From Marsupella aquatica (lineage: Eukaryota > Marchantiophyta): DNA of 64,000 bases. The notes beneath the pieces are model-generated. The model was not told where the DNA came from and made no database searches. It saw nothing but the letters and a program-made list of their open reading frames with translations. The DNA is taken from NCBI GenBank assembly GCA_973895155.1, contig OZ316895.1, positions 2,232,001 to 2,296,000 of the forward strand. The letters are read 5' to 3'. The translations under genes and the position numbers were made by a program. Below are positions 41,264 to 53,060 of this stretch, piece by piece; positions within the stretch are counted from its first letter, which is position 1; the number at the start of each line of letters is the position of its first letter.

Positions 41264-41549
41264 CTGCACAACAAGAAAGAAACTGGCACTCTCCCTTCGC
41301 AGGCATTATCCTGATCAGGTTCTGAGGGTGTTTCTCAGGCTGTTCTCTTTCGAGAGCAACCACCCCTGGTGCCGAATACATTAGACACAGGAACACTCTG
41401 ATAATCATCGGTCGAAAAGTGTTTCAATTTTATATTTGTAATGCACACATGCTTCTTGCTCAGAAGCTTCATGAAAACATAATCATAACACACCTCACTA
41501 CACTATGTACCAGCGCCTTTAAGCACATAGATATATCCACAGTACTTAC
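41264..41549 (-). promoter_or_regulatory. candidate riboswitch-controlled 3'-UTR intron of THI4
   Basis: On the minus strand a strong donor (GAT|GTAAGTACTG) starts at 41549, 17 nt after the stop codon. A pyrimidine-rich acceptor (TTTCTTTCTTGTTGTGCAG|GAT) ends at 41264, just beyond the aptamer. Between donor and aptamer lies an AAATATAAAATTG stretch (about 41440-41426) that could guide poly(A) processing. In plant THIC a 3'-UTR donor, a processing site and the TPP aptamer follow in this order, and TPP shifts the choice toward splicing and an unstable RNA. Its use here is inference. Confidence 0.5.
41285..41373 (-). ncRNA. TPP riboswitch aptamer (THI element) in the THI4 3' UTR
   Basis: Read on the minus strand, the 89-nt element has all conserved TPP-aptamer blocks in order: P1 5' strand GGCAC with ACCAGGGGTG (41373-41361), a short P3 hairpin GTTGCTCT-CGAA-AGAGAAC, the pyrimidine-binding CTGAGA (41338-41333), ACACCCTCAGAACCTGAT (about 41330-41314), the diphosphate-binding GGATAATGCC (41311-41302), GCGAAGGGA (41300-41292) and the closing P1 strand GTGCC (41289-41285). 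It lies 194 nt after the THI4 stop on the same strand, so it is placed to sense the end product of the pathway that THI4 feeds. Confidence 0.96.
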
Positions 41550-41566
41550 ATCTGCATCTCTACAAC

Positions 41567-43564
<1,998 letters not shown>

Positions 43565-43900
43565 TCTCGTAAATCCTGTCAGGAGAAGAGGTTACCGGTG
43601 TGTAACCATTTCTACAGGGGCCTGCTATAGTCATAATCTGGTGTCCTGAAAAGTTGAGCCGGTAACCTCTTTCCGGGCAGGAGTTACGTACGCTAATGCA
43701 GGGCAGGGCTGGGGTTATAGGCTGTAACCTGCTCCCGGAATATTCAAAGAAGCTTCCCGGCTGCGGCCGGTCAGTTTCTTTTCATATTCCGGACGCAGGG
43801 TTACAGCCTAGTAACCCTGCACCCAGACCTGCATTACCCTATACGTTCCCCCCCCCTCTTATTGCCCTTATTATATTCTCGCCTTTGGCATCTCGTCTCC
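43565..43900. repeat. dispersed repeat with GTTAC/GTAAC motifs, copy 2
   Basis: It matches 27840-28060 in order (TGTCAGGAGAAGAGGTTACCGG, TGTGTAACC, TTTCTAC, GGTGTCC, CCGGTAACC, GGGCTGGGGTTAT). Several GGTTAC...GTAACC inverted motifs could form hairpins. It is flanked by a diverged direct repeat: CTTACTGCATTCTCGCCTTT at about 43544 and CTTATTATATTCTCGCCTTT at about 43867, each followed by GATCTCG/GGCATCTCG. Confidence 0.6.
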
Positions 43901-44036
43901 CAAAAGCCGAACAGAGCCTTACCCATTGGGCTGATGAAATGAAATTAAACACATAAGGTACCCGCTCTGCCAGGTCTAATAATGTGCCTGCAGTAGTTTC
44001 CAGACACGAAAAGAAAGTTTGCATGACTCCGTCACT

Positions 44037-45647
44037 TTTTTTTTTCCCTTTCAAAGGGCCAAAGGCCAAAACTTTATTCCAAAACATGGGGAGCCAACAA
44101 AAAGCCTGCCTAGGAGGAGGAGGCAGGGAAGAAAGAGACAATTAAGGGAGGCCAAAAGAGGGGGCACTCCCAGAGAAATGGAGAATGAGACCCACCACCA
44201 AACTGCCACGAGGGAAGGAGGCAGAGCAAGGATGGAAAGGAGGGACCCAGGGGAAATGAGAGAACAGAGAACCGGACAACCGGCCCCAACCAAAGCCGGA
44301 AACTGCCAGGAACCAAACCGAGAAAGTGCCAACTCCGATCAATCGCTGGCTGGCAAAAACACACTGAACGCAATCCACCGCCGACCTTCGTCAGCTAGCC
44401 CAGAATATATCGCAGTCTTCAGTGGTCCACTCTGCATCAAAAGTGGGACGAGCTAGGGAAAAGAGCTTTGTCCCAAACTAGTCCAATATGGCCAGATTTA
44501 CCACCCCAGTTGAGAGCCGCAACCCAACCAAAGATAGATTTTGACCGAGGAGAACTCCAGAAGCTCGGACTTTTGCGGGAGAGCTACCTAGATAGGAGGC
44601 TCCAATACATGAAGAAGCTCGGAGATCCATCTGAATTATCCAGAGTCCATATGAACTCCAAGGCCCATCCTGCTTGAAGGTAGAAGAATACGTATGCGTG
44701 CTTTTTTGCAAGATTGTGGGCGCCCAAAGAGGAGAAAGCTGACCGGGGGAGCAGAATCCAGAATGGTAGAACAAATGAGCTGAGGACGGAAGGCGGGCGG
44801 CTGAGCCTGAAGGGTAGAAATGTACTAGAGATGAGGCGCCTTAGTGATTGAGATAAAAGCTGTATGTACCCGATTGCTGGCCTGTATCCGTTGAATATGC
44901 CAGCCAGGCGAGAGAAAAGAGAGAGCACAAACCCAGCCCGAAGCCAAGGCAAGAGACCGAGCCAGGAAAAGGTGTGGTGGTCCATCTGAGAAAATGAGAA
45001 ATAATACTATACTATGATTAGTAGGTGTTCTGGGTAACTTAGGATGATACGTTGTCTAGATCCAGATAACCAACTCTTGGGAAAATCCTCAAAAGCAGGA
45101 AGAGAATGGTGCTATAATACTATCAGCTAATTCTCGGATTGAGAAGAAAAGAGGTCAAGCTCCCGCATCCAAGAGGCCGCAGAAATCTATATTGGAAACC
45201 ACATATCCTGAGACTAAAACTATGAATCGTCAATCATTTATCTAGAGAGTAGTCCGATGAATATGGAACGACAAAACAGAGAGGGCCGGAGAGAACTGGT
45301 GGCCAAAAGAAGATATTTGCCAAAAAGTCGACCCCTCAAAGAGGGTAGATATATCATGAGTCAAAGATTGGAAAAGAGAAGGAAGAAGAATGGTGATAGC
45401 TGAAAGCGGAGAGCCGGTTGCCAGGCCGAAAAGATGTTCAGAGACAAGGTAAAGGGGACATAGGAGGAGTCCATTCCCAGGCCGAACCGAAGAAGAAATC
45501 ACAAATGATCTACGATGTTAGGCAAAACAAAGAAAGACTTCCTGCCTGGGCGACACCGGGGAGAGGAGAGAGATTAGCTGTCCTGCAAGGGGTGGATAGA
45601 TGGGATGAAAACATGACGGTGAGAATTGAGAGGAAGATCTAACGAGC
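44037..45647 (-). mobile_element. 5'-truncated LINE insertion, 13-bp TSD
   Basis: The 1611-bp insertion is bounded by the perfect direct repeat TGACTCCGTCACT (44024-44036 and 45648-45660). On the minus strand it ends in a poly(A) run (44046-44037) shortly after GGAATAAAG (about 44082-44074). Its 3' region shares the GTGCCCCCTCTTTTGGCCTCCCTTAATT-type block with the LINE at 928-1463. The minus-strand coding potential is broken; the longest piece, 44985-44584, has no recognisable reverse transcriptase motif. Plus-strand open frames here are shadows. The perfect TSD means the insertion is fairly young. Confidence 0.85.
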
Positions 45648-45660
45648 TGACTCCGTCACT

Positions 45661-48290
45661 CTTGACTTGCAGAACAGGGAAACAAAAGAAAACTCTCATG
45701 ACATTATGGCTAAAATACTTGAAATACTTTGATCGATTGATAAACAACACAGGAGTAAAGGATCAATTTACTGAAAAGGCCAAACACACTCCAAGTACAC
45801 AAACTTTATATTTGCTTTCACTTCCTTATGGCTACGTTTCACCATTGTTAATTCCCTCTCTGTAATAAAATGGGAAAAATTCTTTGTTATATTATGGCAG
45901 GGTTTCCCCTGCCCCAGAAGGCAAGGCAATTGCACATCTTCCCGGTTTTCCTAGCACAATTTCGTTTCCCCTTGCCCCTTGGAAAAAATTAAAAAAGAGA
46001 GGGGGACTGAAGTTTCATATTTTGGAGAGAGACTTTCAAAAACATACTAGTCCAATGCACATGCGTTGCAAAATAATTTCTATAGAAATGATGTTGGGCA
46101 CCAGTGTTGTCTAGAACATAAGTGAGATGGTCAGACAGTAGGACACGGAGGGATGAGTCATCCTGGTAACTGGATTTGAAAAAGTGTGCGAGCTCTGTGG
46201 ACAGGACACACTAGCTGGGCATCCATAAGGTGCACTTTCAGGTCCATCTCATGGTTAGTAAGAAATATCACCATATTTTAATCACCATGTAGGCTCCTAG
46301 CCAAAATGATATTCCATACTGAGACCATGAAATAGAAAGAGGGTCATAATTAATGCATACTATACTCTTTAGATATCTACCACAGACAAAACAGGCCAAA
46401 CCAAGAAAACATCACAAAGGGATTGAAAAGAACTCTTACGTTAGACTACAGTGCCATGCAAAATAGCACTGGTGGAAGAAGAAGAACCGCTCGACAAAGT
46501 GGTTTCTAGGGAATGTCTAAACTCTAAACAATTAACTGAGACAGAGCATAGGACAAAATGATCTATTACTGTTACAGGAGGGTCCTGACAGGTGACATCA
46601 GCAGAATCGAATGGCGACAGAAAACAAAGATAATTGAGAATTTGAGAGCCTCACCACCTATCTGCCCCTATATGAAAGACATTTTAGTGGACATAAGCAA
46701 TGTCATTGCAGGGGCTATGGGGAACTGAACCGAACCTGTATTGATTAATTTGTGTGGTGGACCTAGCTTAGCAAAATAATATCTGTACCTTACTGACTCT
46801 CATTCGCTGGGCCCACTCAAAAGTCGTTTAGCTCGTTCCATTTATAGATTTCTAGACTAGATAGAGAGGGATAGATAAATGAGAGATACACATTGCTTTG
46901 GATCAGAATGTTTTTGTCTATAGTCTTCCAAACCCAGACCATAATTTATTCTCAGGAGAATCTAAGGGCACCATCATGATATTTTCAGGAGTGACCGAAT
47001 CAGACAGTGACGATATGTTATTAAAAGCTCCACTCGACGGCAAAATCGAAACTATTCATTGTCTTTTGCTCGCTTGATTTTTTGAAGGTTTTTTTCGGGT
47101 AATTGGAAAGATGCTAAGAATCTTCTGTATGGGTTTGTTAGATCACTTTTTACAGTCCCTAGACTTAAGGATAACCCTTAGATTCTGGCAAATGAGCAGT
47201 GTTGCTAGGTGGAAAACTGGCAAGATTTGGCCACTAAACGAAAGGCTGTTTACTATGTCAGCACAGACCATTGTACCATGAAGAGGTTTGCCTGCCTGGG
47301 TTTTGAGAATTTCCATGATCTGTTGGGTGGAGACAAAGGAAGAATGAGGATTGAGGAGCTATTCTAACAAGTGGGGTATATAATGACGGCTTTGGCCTAC
47401 GTTTGAGCGGACATGATGAATCAGAATGCGTTTAACCAGAGAACTAACTTAAAAACTTGAGTGATGTTTTGAAAGAAACAAAGAAAATCAAATCCTAAGC
47501 TCATGCGATAGTGTGAAAGAAGGAGAAGTTATACTACCAAGATCTTAAGTTGTGATAAGCTCATCCTGGAACTCATTTCAGTTTTTGTTTCGTAGCGGAA
47601 ACACTCTTTAGTTTAGGGCCATAGGCGACTTTAGTGTGTATATCAGTTTAGGGCAGCCAGTTTAGGGCGAACAGTGACGGCGAGTGAAGGGCGGCAAGTT
47701 TTAGGTCGAGTCTTGAGGCGAGTCCCAGCTGAAACCATGGGACAAACAGGTGATTAGGCACCGGAATTGCTTGTTAATTTCATTAGGAGTGCTCCCGTGC
47801 TCCTTGAGCTCAATGTTGCAGGTCGATGTGCTGGGGCTTAATGTGCTGTGCCTCTCATCCCCGTTCTGCTGCCGTTTCTGCTCGCTGTTGCACTCCCTTT
47901 TGCTCGGTCCTTCTTGTGCTCGATAGCAATCATGGTGCTTGGACCCCCTGCTCAATGTTTGGTTGGTTAGTGCATGCTCCGACTCTGCTCTCTGTCTCTT
48001 GGTTCACGCTTGAATACTAGAGAGTTTAGAGTTCTGATGGTGGTGCTATATGTCATCAACCTGCTCTCGCTGGTAGTCTCCTTGCCCTCTAGCTAGATGC
48101 TTGTCGTTGCTGCTTGCTAGATGGTCAATACTTGCTGCTGTTGGATGCTAGTGGCCAATCTCCATTATCAGTTGCAGCTGCAGTGGATGATTTAATGTAT
48201 GGCCTCGGCTGTGCTCATTCCACGGAATGTATTGTGACCACTGTGGATATGATTCCATGGCTAACTCTGGACAACCATTTCAATCTGGAC
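45661..48290. other. intergenic, no gene seen
   Basis: AT-rich sequence without coding signal. A run of GTTTAGGGC-type words appears at 47612-47690 (AGTTTAGGGCCATAGGCGAC, CAGTTTAGGGCAG, CAGTTTAGGGCGA), perhaps a decayed short repeat. Confidence 0.4.
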
Positions 48291-48299
48291 TAGATTTGT

Positions 48300-49090
48300 G
48301 TCATAACTTTCTCCAGGAGTTTCGGATTTGGGAGTTCTGGATTGATTTGAAAAGATCATGGCGAGGCGGTGAAGATCGATATGAATTGCGCCCCAAACGG
48401 TCACCGTATGAGCGAGTTACATCAGATTTAATTTTCGCCATTTTTTCACTTTTTCTGTGCGTTGGGCGATTTCGCGACTCAATTTGGGTTGTAATTTTCT
48501 CCGCGATTTTCGGATTTGGGAGTTCTTGACGGCTTTGGAAAGATCTTGGCGAGGCGGTGAAGATCGATACGACTTGCGCCCCAAACGGTCACCGTATGAG
48601 CACATTAAGTCGAATTTAAGTTTCGTCGATTTTTCACTTTTTCTGCGCGTTTGGCGATTTGGGCGATTTCGCGACTCAATTTGGGTCGTAACTTTCTCCG
48701 GGAGTTTCGGATTTGGGAGTTCTTGACGGCTTTGGAAATATCTTGGCGAGGCGGTGAAGATTGATACGACTTGCGCCCCAAACGGTCACCCTATGAACGA
48801 GTTACATCGGATTTAGGTTTTGCCGTTTTTTCACTTTTTCTAGCGCGTTTGACCATTTTGGCGATTTCGCGACTCCATTTAGGTCATAACTTTCTCCAGG
48901 AGTTTCGGATCTGGGTGTTCTTAACGGCTTTGGAAAGATCTTGGCGAGGCGGTGAAGATCGATATGAATTGCGCCCCAAACGGTCACCAATTGAGCGAGT
49001 TTCATCAGATTTAGGTTTCGCCGTTTTTTCACATTGGCTGCGCGTTTGGCGATCTTGGCGTTTCCACGACTCGATTTGGGGCAACGTATG
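48300..49090 (+). repeat. tandem monomers upstream of the reverse transcriptase ORF
   Basis: Four copies of a 188-198 bp unit are marked by GCGAGGCGGTGAAGAT at 48361, 48549, 48746 and 48944. Each continues with a CGCCCCAAACGGTCACC block, a GAGTTACATCAGATTTA block, TTTTTCACTTTTTCTG, GGCGATTTCGCGACTC and TTTCTCC-GGAGTTTCGGAT. The array ends about 300 bp before the ORF at 49406. Tandem 5'-UTR monomers with promoter activity are known for some LINEs (for example mouse L1), so these may be the element's promoter. That is inference. Confidence 0.85.
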
Positions 49091-49405
49091 AGCGAGTCAC
49101 ATCGGCTCTAGGCCATCGCTTCTCCTCCAATTGGTTGTTGCCTTCGGGAGCTGTTGCCGCACGCTCAATCTAGAGGGCGGATCTTCACTCGCGTTGACTC
49201 CCCAACGGACAGATCGACGGGCGTTTCAGCTTTGTTCCTTACTGTTCCTGCACCTGCTCAACGGTTTCCTAGGCTAGCGGTGGCGCCGTTTCTCGACCTG
49301 ATGCGGTGGGCTCTCTCCATCGCCTCCCCTTTCTTTTCACATGCCTCGGTTGGGCCTTTTGTCGCTTCTTGATGCGTTTTTGCTTTTATCGGGTTGCGGC
49401 CTGTC

Positions 49406-52400
49406 ATGTCTACGTTGAGAGTGTTGGCGCGGGGCAAGCGCCCAGCCCCACCCCACACTTCTCCCCCGTCCTCCCCTCCCCCTCGTGGCCGTCTTCGTGT
49501 TTGCTCTTCTTCACTGGATCTCTCTCCTCTTCGTGATGATCCCATGCCCGATGCTCTGCCAGTCCCCCCCGTCTACTGCCCACCCCATCGTCGCCCTGGC
49601 TCCTCTCCCCACCCCATTCCCCCTCCACCCATTCATCATCCTCCTCCGGCCTCCTCGTCCACATCTGTTCCACCCCCACCTCCTGTCCAGTCTTTCCCTG
49701 CTCCCTCCCCGGACGAGCGTCCCCTGCATACTTGTCCTAACTGTGGATGGGTTGGCATCTCCCTCCCTCATCATCGCGGGCGGGGCCGGTGTCATCGTCG
49801 CCAGCAAGCACAATCCCAGCCTCAGCCCCCTATTGACCCGGTTAGCTCTGCCCCTCCCTCCTTGGAGGCTCCCGAGCAGGCATGGCGTTGGGTTCGCACT
49901 CTAGACCCCCTTCCAGCCTACCATCCAGGGTACATTAGACCTCGCCTTTATAACCACATTCCTCTGGCGCTGCGCCCTATAGTTCGGTCCTCCTTGTTGC
50001 AACTCATGCAGCTTATCTTGGCGCATCCTATGGAGGTCTCCTATTGGTCTTTACTGATGCTTTTTCCACAGTGGACTCTTACCCTCCCTAGTCATGGTGG
50101 TCGTGTGGGTCACCGTGAGACTGCCTCTTGTATCCATCGTTTTTTACGGGGAGATTGGGAGCAGCTTCAGGAAGAGTACTTTCTTCGCGCCCGGTCTTTT
50201 ATCGCCCGTGCTTTGTCTGACCCAGCTCGCCACTCTCATCCCCCTGAGCATAGACGTCTTCGTCGCTCTTGTCGTTTAGCCCAGGCTGGTGAATATCGTC
50301 GGGCTGTCCAGGCCCTTTCTCCCACCACACCAGCCCCCCCTGGCGAGGTCACCTCGTTGGCCCTTCAGGATCTCCATCCGCAGCCCCATGATCAGCTCCC
50401 TTTGTTTGTCGAGGATTTTGAGCCTGAGGAGGATCTTCAGTTTAGTAGGGACCACTTCACCTATGCCTTCCTCCATGCCCCGCGTTGTTCTGCTGGTGGC
50501 CCCTCCGGCTATGTCTTTGAGCATTTTCGTGATTTATTCCCCCCTGAGGATCCTCAGTTTGGTTTTCCAATTTTCTTCTCCTTTTGCCAGTGTATTGGAG
50601 CCGGTCGTTTGCCTCCTCCCGTCTCTCGGCTCTTGAGTGCTTCTCGTTTATTGGCCATGGCTAAGTCTTCACCGGGTGTTCGGCCAATTGCTATTGGGGA
50701 GGTTTTTCTTCGTCTTGTGTCTCGCACACTTTCCTCACAGTTTCGCTCTGCACTATCGGATCATCTCTCTCCACATCAATTTGCAGTTGGTGTTCCTGGC
50801 GGTTGTGAGACGGTTATTGCGGGTATTCGAGCTACATTGGACCTCCACCCTGATTGGGTTGTCCTCCAGGTTGATGTCTCTAACGATTTTAATACGGTTT
50901 CTCGGGCAGCCATTTTTCGTGCTTTGAGGGCGGCGGATCCAGACATCCAGTCCCTGATCCCCTTTGTCCGTTGTTTTTATGGACTCGAGGCCCCACTCTT
51001 CTATAGTCATCACTCCTCTACAGGTGTGTATACCACTCTTTCCTCTGCAGAAGGTACACGTCAGGGTGACCCTTTGGGTGGGCCTCTTTTTGCCATTGCC
51101 CATTTTACAGCTTTACGGGAAGCTGCCATGGCCCACCCCCAGTGTATCTTCCCCTCCCTTTCAGATGACACCCACATCATTGGTCCTCCTGCCGCGGTTA
51201 CTTCTGCCCTCGCCACTCTTTCCACCCATTTGATGGGCCTCGGTTTACGAGTTCAGCCTGTGAAGAGTCGTGCATGGAGTCCAGCTGGGTTACCCTCTGA
51301 TCTTGTGCTTCCCCCAGGGTTCTTACGTCCAGCCGATGGTCTTCGGGTCCTTGGCTCCCCAGTCGGTACCGCCTCCTTTTGCTCATCTTTCATCGCTGAC
51401 TCTATACAGGCTGCCTTAGCCCATACTCCTATGCTCCCTAAGTTAGCAGATTCTCAGGCAGCATTTGGGATGTTGTTGAGGTGCATCCACCCTCGTGCGT
51501 CTTATCTGGCTAGGACGCATCCCCCTACCGAGGATCTTTGTCTCCACCTTCGAGCATTTGATATCTCCATTCGTCAGACCTTGGCCTCTCTTTTAGGTCC
51601 GGGTACGTTGCTCTCATCTCCGTGGCTTCATCGACAACTCAGTCTTCCTATTTCGCAGGGTGGTTTTGGGCTTACTTCCATTGAGAGCCTTGCACCTTTG
51701 GCCTTTTTGGGTGCATGGGCGGCCGCCTTCTCGTTGTTGGCCGATCGTTTTCTTATTGAGGATCGCCCTTTTTTACTTTCATCTCTCATGGAGGTAGAGG
51801 AGGGTTCCCTCCCGTTTCAGGTTCATTTGCGCGCAGCGCGGTCCTCATTACCAGATCCCATTCGCGCCGCGTTACCTTCTTTCCAGGAGTTTTTATCCTT
51901 GGGTCCCGTTCGTCTTCAGGCAGACCTCGCTGGGCGTATGCACACTTTCACCCTTTCCAGCATCCTCTCCGAGGCACCTGACACGGACCGATCTCGGATT
52001 CTTTCTTTCGGAGGGAAGGGCGCAGGTGGATGGCTTCAGGCCAATCCAGTCATTCCTCATTTGCGGATGTCTTCAACGGAGTTCTCCACAGCCATGCGTC
52101 TTCGTCTGGGGCTGCCCCACCCACTTCTTGCAAGTTTACCTCCTTCTTGCACTTGTGGGAAGCCTTGTGATGCCACAGGTGTCCATCTTCTTCGGTGCAG
52201 TTTGGGAGGTGAAACCATTATTGTTCACGACGCTGTGCGAGATGCGACTGCTCAGGTTCTCTCTGGCTCTTTGGTATGCGTGCGGCGGGAGGTGGTACTC
52301 GAGTTACCTGGTCCTCCATCACAGCGGTTACGGGTGGATCTTACCATGGTCCGTGAGGGTCAACGTACTTTGGCAGATGTTGTGGTGGCAAACCCATTGC

Positions 52401-52801
52401 GCCAAGACATCATTGGGACAACGGCAACTACGGCAGGGGCAGCAGCGTCACGTGCGGCAACAACGAAGGAGGCCAAATATGCTGCACGAGCTTCATCCGA
52501 CAGCTTCCTCCCCCTTGCTGTGGAGCTATTTGGGCGTCTTCATCCTCAGTTTGATGGGCTTCTTCGGCAAGCTGCCCGGGATGTTCATGGCCGAATGGGT
52601 CCCACCGGACCCCCGCTTTCTATTTTGACCACGCACTTTCACCAACGCATTTCAGTCACCTTACAGCGTGCTCAAGCTCGGGCCATCTATCGTCGATCTC
52701 TTACAGTGGGTGCTAGTGTGCCTCCGCAGCGGCTAGCTCCCCTTGAGGATGTTCCAATCCCACTTGCCGATCTAGTTTTGACTCTTGATGTGGACCATTA
52801 G
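49406..52801 (+). CDS. non-LTR retrotransposon protein: zinc finger, reverse transcriptase, RLE-like endonuclease
   Basis: An uninterrupted 1131-codon ORF (ATG at 49406). The Pro/Ser-rich start is followed by a Cys/His finger at residues 110-130 (CPNCGWV ... HH ... CH). The reverse transcriptase core follows: RPIAIGEVFLRLVSR near 426, DVSNDFNTVSR near 495, GTRQGDPLGGPLFA near 550, and SDD instead of the usual YADD near 585. A CCHC-like knuckle (CGKPCDATGVHLLRC) sits near 915. The C-terminal part has RVDLTM, ADVVVANP and KEAKYA spaced like the PD-(D/E)XK restriction-like endonuclease of early-branching non-LTR elements. There is no APE-type endonuclease upstream, so one ORF may hold all functions. 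The absence of stops and the intact motifs suggest recent activity. The ends of the element are not defined; the 3' UTR probably reaches about 53050. Confidence 0.88.
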   Translation: MSTLRVLARGKRPAPPHTSPPSSPPPRGRLRVCSSSLDLSPLRDDPMPDALPVPPVYCPPHRRPGSSPHPIPPPPIHHPPPASSSTSVPPPPPVQSFPAPSPDERPLHTCPNCGWVGISLPHHRGRGRCHRRQQAQSQPQPPIDPVSSAPPSLEAPEQAWRWVRTLDPLPAYHPGYIRPRLYNHIPLALRPIVRSSLLQLMQLILAHPMEVSYWSLLMLFPQWTLTLPSHGGRVGHRETASCIHRFLRGDWEQLQEEYFLRARSFIARALSDPARHSHPPEHRRLRRSCRLAQAGEYRRAVQALSPTTPAPPGEVTSLALQDLHPQPHDQLPLFVEDFEPEEDLQFSRDHFTYAFLHAPRCSAGGPSGYVFEHFRDLFPPEDPQFGFPIFFSFCQCIGAGRLPPPVSRLLSASRLLAMAKSSPGVRPIAIGEVFLRLVSRTLSSQFRSALSDHLSPHQFAVGVPGGCETVIAGIRATLDLHPDWVVLQVDVSNDFNTVSRAAIFRALRAADPDIQSLIPFVRCFYGLEAPLFYSHHSSTGVYTTLSSAEGTRQGDPLGGPLFAIAHFTALREAAMAHPQCIFPSLSDDTHIIGPPAAVTSALATLSTHLMGLGLRVQPVKSRAWSPAGLPSDLVLPPGFLRPADGLRVLGSPVGTASFCSSFIADSIQAALAHTPMLPKLADSQAAFGMLLRCIHPRASYLARTHPPTEDLCLHLRAFDISIRQTLASLLGPGTLLSSPWLHRQLSLPISQGGFGLTSIESLAPLAFLGAWAAAFSLLADRFLIEDRPFLLSSLMEVEEGSLPFQVHLRAARSSLPDPIRAALPSFQEFLSLGPVRLQADLAGRMHTFTLSSILSEAPDTDRSRILSFGGKGAGGWLQANPVIPHLRMSSTEFSTAMRLRLGLPHPLLASLPPSCTCGKPCDATGVHLLRCSLGGETIIVHDAVRDATAQVLSGSLVCVRREVVLELPGPPSQRLRVDLTMVREGQRTLADVVVANPLRQDIIGTTATTAGAAASRAATTKEAKYAARASSDSFLPLAVELFGRLHPQFDGLLRQAARDVHGRMGPTGPPLSILTTHFHQRISVTLQRAQARAIYRRSLTVGASVPPQRLAPLEDVPIPLADLVLTLDVDH

Positions 52802-53060
52802 CTTTTTGCCACAATCAGTAGGAATGATGAGGACCTCGGTCCGCTTGGGTTAGTTTTAGTCTCTCTCTCTTTCTTGGTTTTTAGGGGTTCCCTATTGTTC
52901 ATTTCTTATTTTTAGTTCCTCTTTCTTGGTGTTTAGTGGTTCCCTTTTGCTCACTTCTTTTTCGATTGGTTTTGTCCACTTGGGCCCTCTTTTGTTTGTT
53001 CATTTGTACTCTGTTTGGTCCCTTTGTATATAAAAAGTGTGTATATTTCCCTTCATTTCA
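52802..53060 (+). mobile_element. probable 3' UTR of the retrotransposon
   Basis: T-rich sequence after the stop, containing a doubled CTCTTTCTTGGTTTTTAG / CTCTTTCTTGGTGTTTAG segment, each followed by a GGTTCCC...TCATTTCTT-like stretch, and ending near TATATAAAAAGTGTGTATAT. No poly(A) tail or target duplication was found, so the end is approximate. Confidence 0.4.

Noticed and set aside
44019-44456. 145-codon plus-strand frame in the LINE insertion
   Set aside because: It is the antisense of the LINE 3' region, has no homology, and begins outside the element in the target duplication.
50276-52628. Other open frames inside the reverse transcriptase gene
   Set aside because: They overlap the RT frame and carry no motif; the C/T-rich coding bias explains them.
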